Part shown: positions 61,861-64,000 of the stretch, piece by piece
Layout of the letters: every line of letters begins with the position of its first letter
Position numbering within the stretch: position 1 is the stretch's first letter
NCBI GenBank assembly: GCA_963691655.1
Contig: OY829330.1
Coordinates: 3,472,001-3,536,000 of the forward strand
Direction: 5' to 3'
Source: Toxonevra muliebris
Taxonomy: Eukaryota > Arthropoda > Insecta > Diptera > Pallopteridae
DNA length: 64,000 nucleotides
Notes under the pieces: model-generated
Seen by the model: the letters and a program-made list of their open reading frames with translations, nothing else
Databases searched by the model: none
What the model was told of the DNA's origin: nothing
Translations under genes and position numbers: made by a program

Positions 61861-62648
61861 CCTGAATACTTCTTACTTTTTACATACAAAAATAACGTAA
61901 ATTTCAACAACGCGCCATTTTGTTAATTTTTTTTTCATTTTAATTCCTGCGATTACTACACTCATACTGATTGTAACTTCTTTTTTTTTGTTTTAGATCA
62001 GTGGAAAATCCAAAACATATCCCACCAGTAAGATCCGTTTTTTTGAAGAGGGCAACTGTAACACCAATTTTAGTTTACTTAAAACTATAATTTTTTATTT
62101 ATTTTTATTTTTGTATATTGTTAAAATAATAAAATATATCTACAAAATTAAGTTCTATTGCTCATTATTTCATTAAAAAAAAATCCTAAAAACTTATCAA
62201 ATTCAAGGGCGCTAGACCAAAAAGTCTCCTTAAATCGAAATTAGTAGAAATTAATGAAGTATGTAGTTATTGTATAAGAACATTTGCATTTTCATTTAAG
62301 TTTTTGCGTCCTTACTTTTGTAACCAATATGTGAAACAAATACAATCCATGCAAAGAATACACGCCAAGCAATTGGAGCGAATGCTGCGTATATCGCTGC
62401 ATGTGTTAAATTGTATTCCTAATTGATATTGCCAATTGGTGCTGGCGCAGTGCCCAGTAAAATGACCATAATATAGACGACATTGCTAACTTGTAATTAG
62501 CGGTTTCGAAGAGACGTTGAGTACTAAGAAGTAAAGCAAATGTATTAAATTAACCATTCACTAATTTCTCATTCACCACTTCCGACTTACTTTGTAGCAA
62601 AGTAAATATAATTCGAAAGCTGATTAACAATTACCGTATAGTAGTATA
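61861..62648. other. Non-coding stretch right of LINE A copy 2
   Basis: AT-rich, with no gene or repeat pair recognised. ATAGTAGTATA at 62638-62648 is the duplicated flank of the next element. Confidence 0.4.
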
Positions 62649-63346
62649 AGGTCCGTTCCCGTACTTACCGCGGAATATACCCAAAACAGCCCAAAAGCGT
62701 TGCCGTACACAAAAAAACTTGCAAATGAAAGGGGAGATGAGAGAGTAATTGTCTTCTTCTTGCACGAAACAGCCCACACTTTTTCTTCGGGTAAAAATGG
62801 TAAAAGTATCAAACAATCAGCTGTTTGGTGTTTTTCAGCTGTTTTTCTTTTGTGAAAATATATTGAAAATTTTAAATTTATAAAAAAATAATTTTTTTAA
62901 AAATAAGTGTTATTTAAAATGGAAAATCTTTAAAAAATATTTGAAAATGTATTAATTGTATTTTTGTTAATTTTTAACAACATTCTTCACAGATTAATGA
63001 CGCAAGTGTGTGTTCAACTTCTGATGATGTAGGAGCTTCTGCTATTTCTGAATAATGCAAATGGTGATGAAGATTCTTCAGAAGTAGTCAGACGAACAAT
63101 ATATGCTTAATTTTTTCATTATTTATTTATTTTCTTGTAAGATTTACCAATTTTTAGTTTATTAAAAATCACAGACACTTTGTTTTTTAAATTCAATTGC
63201 CGCTACAATTTGACGTTTTGTTTCGTGCAAGAAAAAGTGTTTTTTTTTCGTTCCCGTACTTTTGTGCATTTTTGTCTATAGCAGAGAGTATTTTTTGTTT
63301 ACTCTTAGTTTACCAAACTTTACCTAAAAAGTACGGGAACAGACCT
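62649..63346. mobile_element. MITE with GGTC(C/T)GTTCCCGTACTT termini and 11-bp duplication
   Basis: The left terminus AGGTCCGTTCCCGTACTT (62649) and right terminus AGGTCTGTTCCCGTACTT inverted (ending 63346) give ~18-bp TIRs with one mismatch. The identical 11-mer ATAGTAGTATA lies directly outside both ends (62638-62648, 63347-63357). A further TCGTTCCCGTACTT lies inside near 63249. Length 698 bp, with no transposase. Such a long duplication suggests a Mutator-like or uncharacterised mobiliser. Confidence 0.78.
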
Positions 63347-63369
63347 ATAGTAGTATAGTATTTATTAGA

Positions 63370-63655
63370 GTTGTGCAAATCGATTTAAACTTTAATCGAC
63401 TTTTGGCTTGATCGAAAATCGACTTTTAGTGCAAAATTTTTTTAAAAATACCAATTCAGTTCTCACATTTCTTTTAAATTTTACAAAATTTTTTCGACAG
63501 TGGATTTGTAGTACATGCATTTTATTTCAAAATTATTAAACTTCACACATACATAGACTATCCCATTCATACGCACAATGTTCACATATGAAGACGAATA
63601 ATATATGTCAAATAATACCGCCGGAATAAGTAGGAAGACGATGAACGGAACAGGT
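63370..63655 (-). repeat. Dispersed repeat, inverted partner of 49495-50290 (empty-site copy)
   Basis: Contains TTAATCGACTTTTGGC, ACTTTTAGTGCAAAATTTTT, GGATTTGTAGTACATGCAT and GACGATGAACGGAACA. In the other copy the CATTCATACG-side sequence is interrupted by the 360-bp MITE. Confidence 0.7.
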
Positions 63656-64000
63656 TATATTGTAACCCCTAAAATAATAATATACATATTAGCTTGCCTA
63701 CGAGATATATGAAATGTGCAAAGCTCGATTTTTTCCTTCTCCTAGTGGATTTTCTGAAAGATTATATGAGAAAAATAAGATTTAGAAAAAAATATAGAGG
63801 TCTCTAGTGGGAAACAGCCAGTCGGTTTTGAATCAAAGGCTTAAAAATAGGCCTTGAATAGGTAAATAGCTTTAATCGTTGATAACTTCTAAAATTTTAT
63901 ATTTTGAGTAATTCTTGGGAATACAATTTGTTTTACGATAACTAGGACAATATTTTGTTCTTAGAAAGTTTTGATCTTCGAGAGAAATTTAACCATGTTT
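63656..64000. other. AT-rich window end
   Basis: No feature recognised. Confidence 0.35.

Overview
This window looks like intergenic, repeat-packed nuclear DNA from an insect, most likely a higher (cyclorrhaphan) fly. A tephritid is plausible, but the species cannot be fixed from sequence alone. The evidence is strong AT-richness, GT-AG introns inside transposase genes, and the particular mix of elements: mariner, Tc1, hAT, PIF/Harbinger, Bel/Pao, LOA/R1-group and Jockey-type LINEs, and a tRNA-Asp-like SINE. I found no convincing host protein gene, no rRNA and no functional tRNA. Essentially every readable protein belongs to a transposable element, and most are broken.

Layout. 0.4-1.8 kb: a Tc1-like element with clear ends. 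2.0-3.0 kb: a LINE endonuclease scrap followed by a zeste-like Myb/SANT fragment with an intron. 3.2-6.5 kb: LINE 'A' copy 1 (+). 6.55-8.66 kb: a Jockey-type LINE 'B' (+) carrying a nested LOA-type 3' end. 9.2-12.4 kb: a longer B copy on the minus strand, sharing the same nested junction. The two B copies form an inverted pair. 11.26-11.57 kb: a 5'-truncated LINE tail with clean target-site duplications (TSDs). 12.37-13.66 kb: a mariner. 13.66-14.67 kb: a foldback element. 16.7-21.5 kb: a decayed Bel/Pao retrotransposon (-). 21.7-24.4 kb: LINE 'C' (+). 25-29 kb: palindromes, tRNA-like units and a Jockey reverse transcriptase scrap.

29.44-36.52 kb: a PIF/Harbinger DNA transposon with terminal inverted repeats (TIRs) and an ATT duplication. 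It carries a transposase gene and a Myb/SANT gene on opposite strands. The transposase is split by LINE 'E' (29784-34105), which has a 13-bp TSD and an uninterrupted 1190-aa endonuclease/RT/RNase H protein. 37.6-37.9 kb: a tRNA-Asp-headed SINE whose 3' end resembles that of LINE E. 40.1-43.7 kb: LINE 'D' with a 1084-aa uninterrupted endonuclease/RT frame. 44-50.7 kb: foldbacks, MITEs and a family of GTCTCGACTAGC-ended repeats. 50.9-52.8 kb: a probable long solo LTR. 53.0-53.8 kb: a hAT-ended foldback built of short subrepeats. 54.2-55.1 kb: a Tc1 relic. 57.5-58.3 kb: a hAT-ended MITE. 58.7-61.9 kb: LINE A copy 2 (-). 62.65-63.35 kb: a MITE with an 11-bp duplication.

How the parts relate. The window records layered insertion: LINE into Harbinger, LINE tail into LINE B, a LINE tail into B's 5' half, and a MITE into an older repeat. 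LINEs E and D could still encode enzyme, and the SINE's LINE-like tail suggests it used E-family machinery. Everything else reads as non-autonomous or dead. The density and mixed orientation resemble pericentromeric heterochromatin or a piRNA-cluster-like trap, but that is inference.
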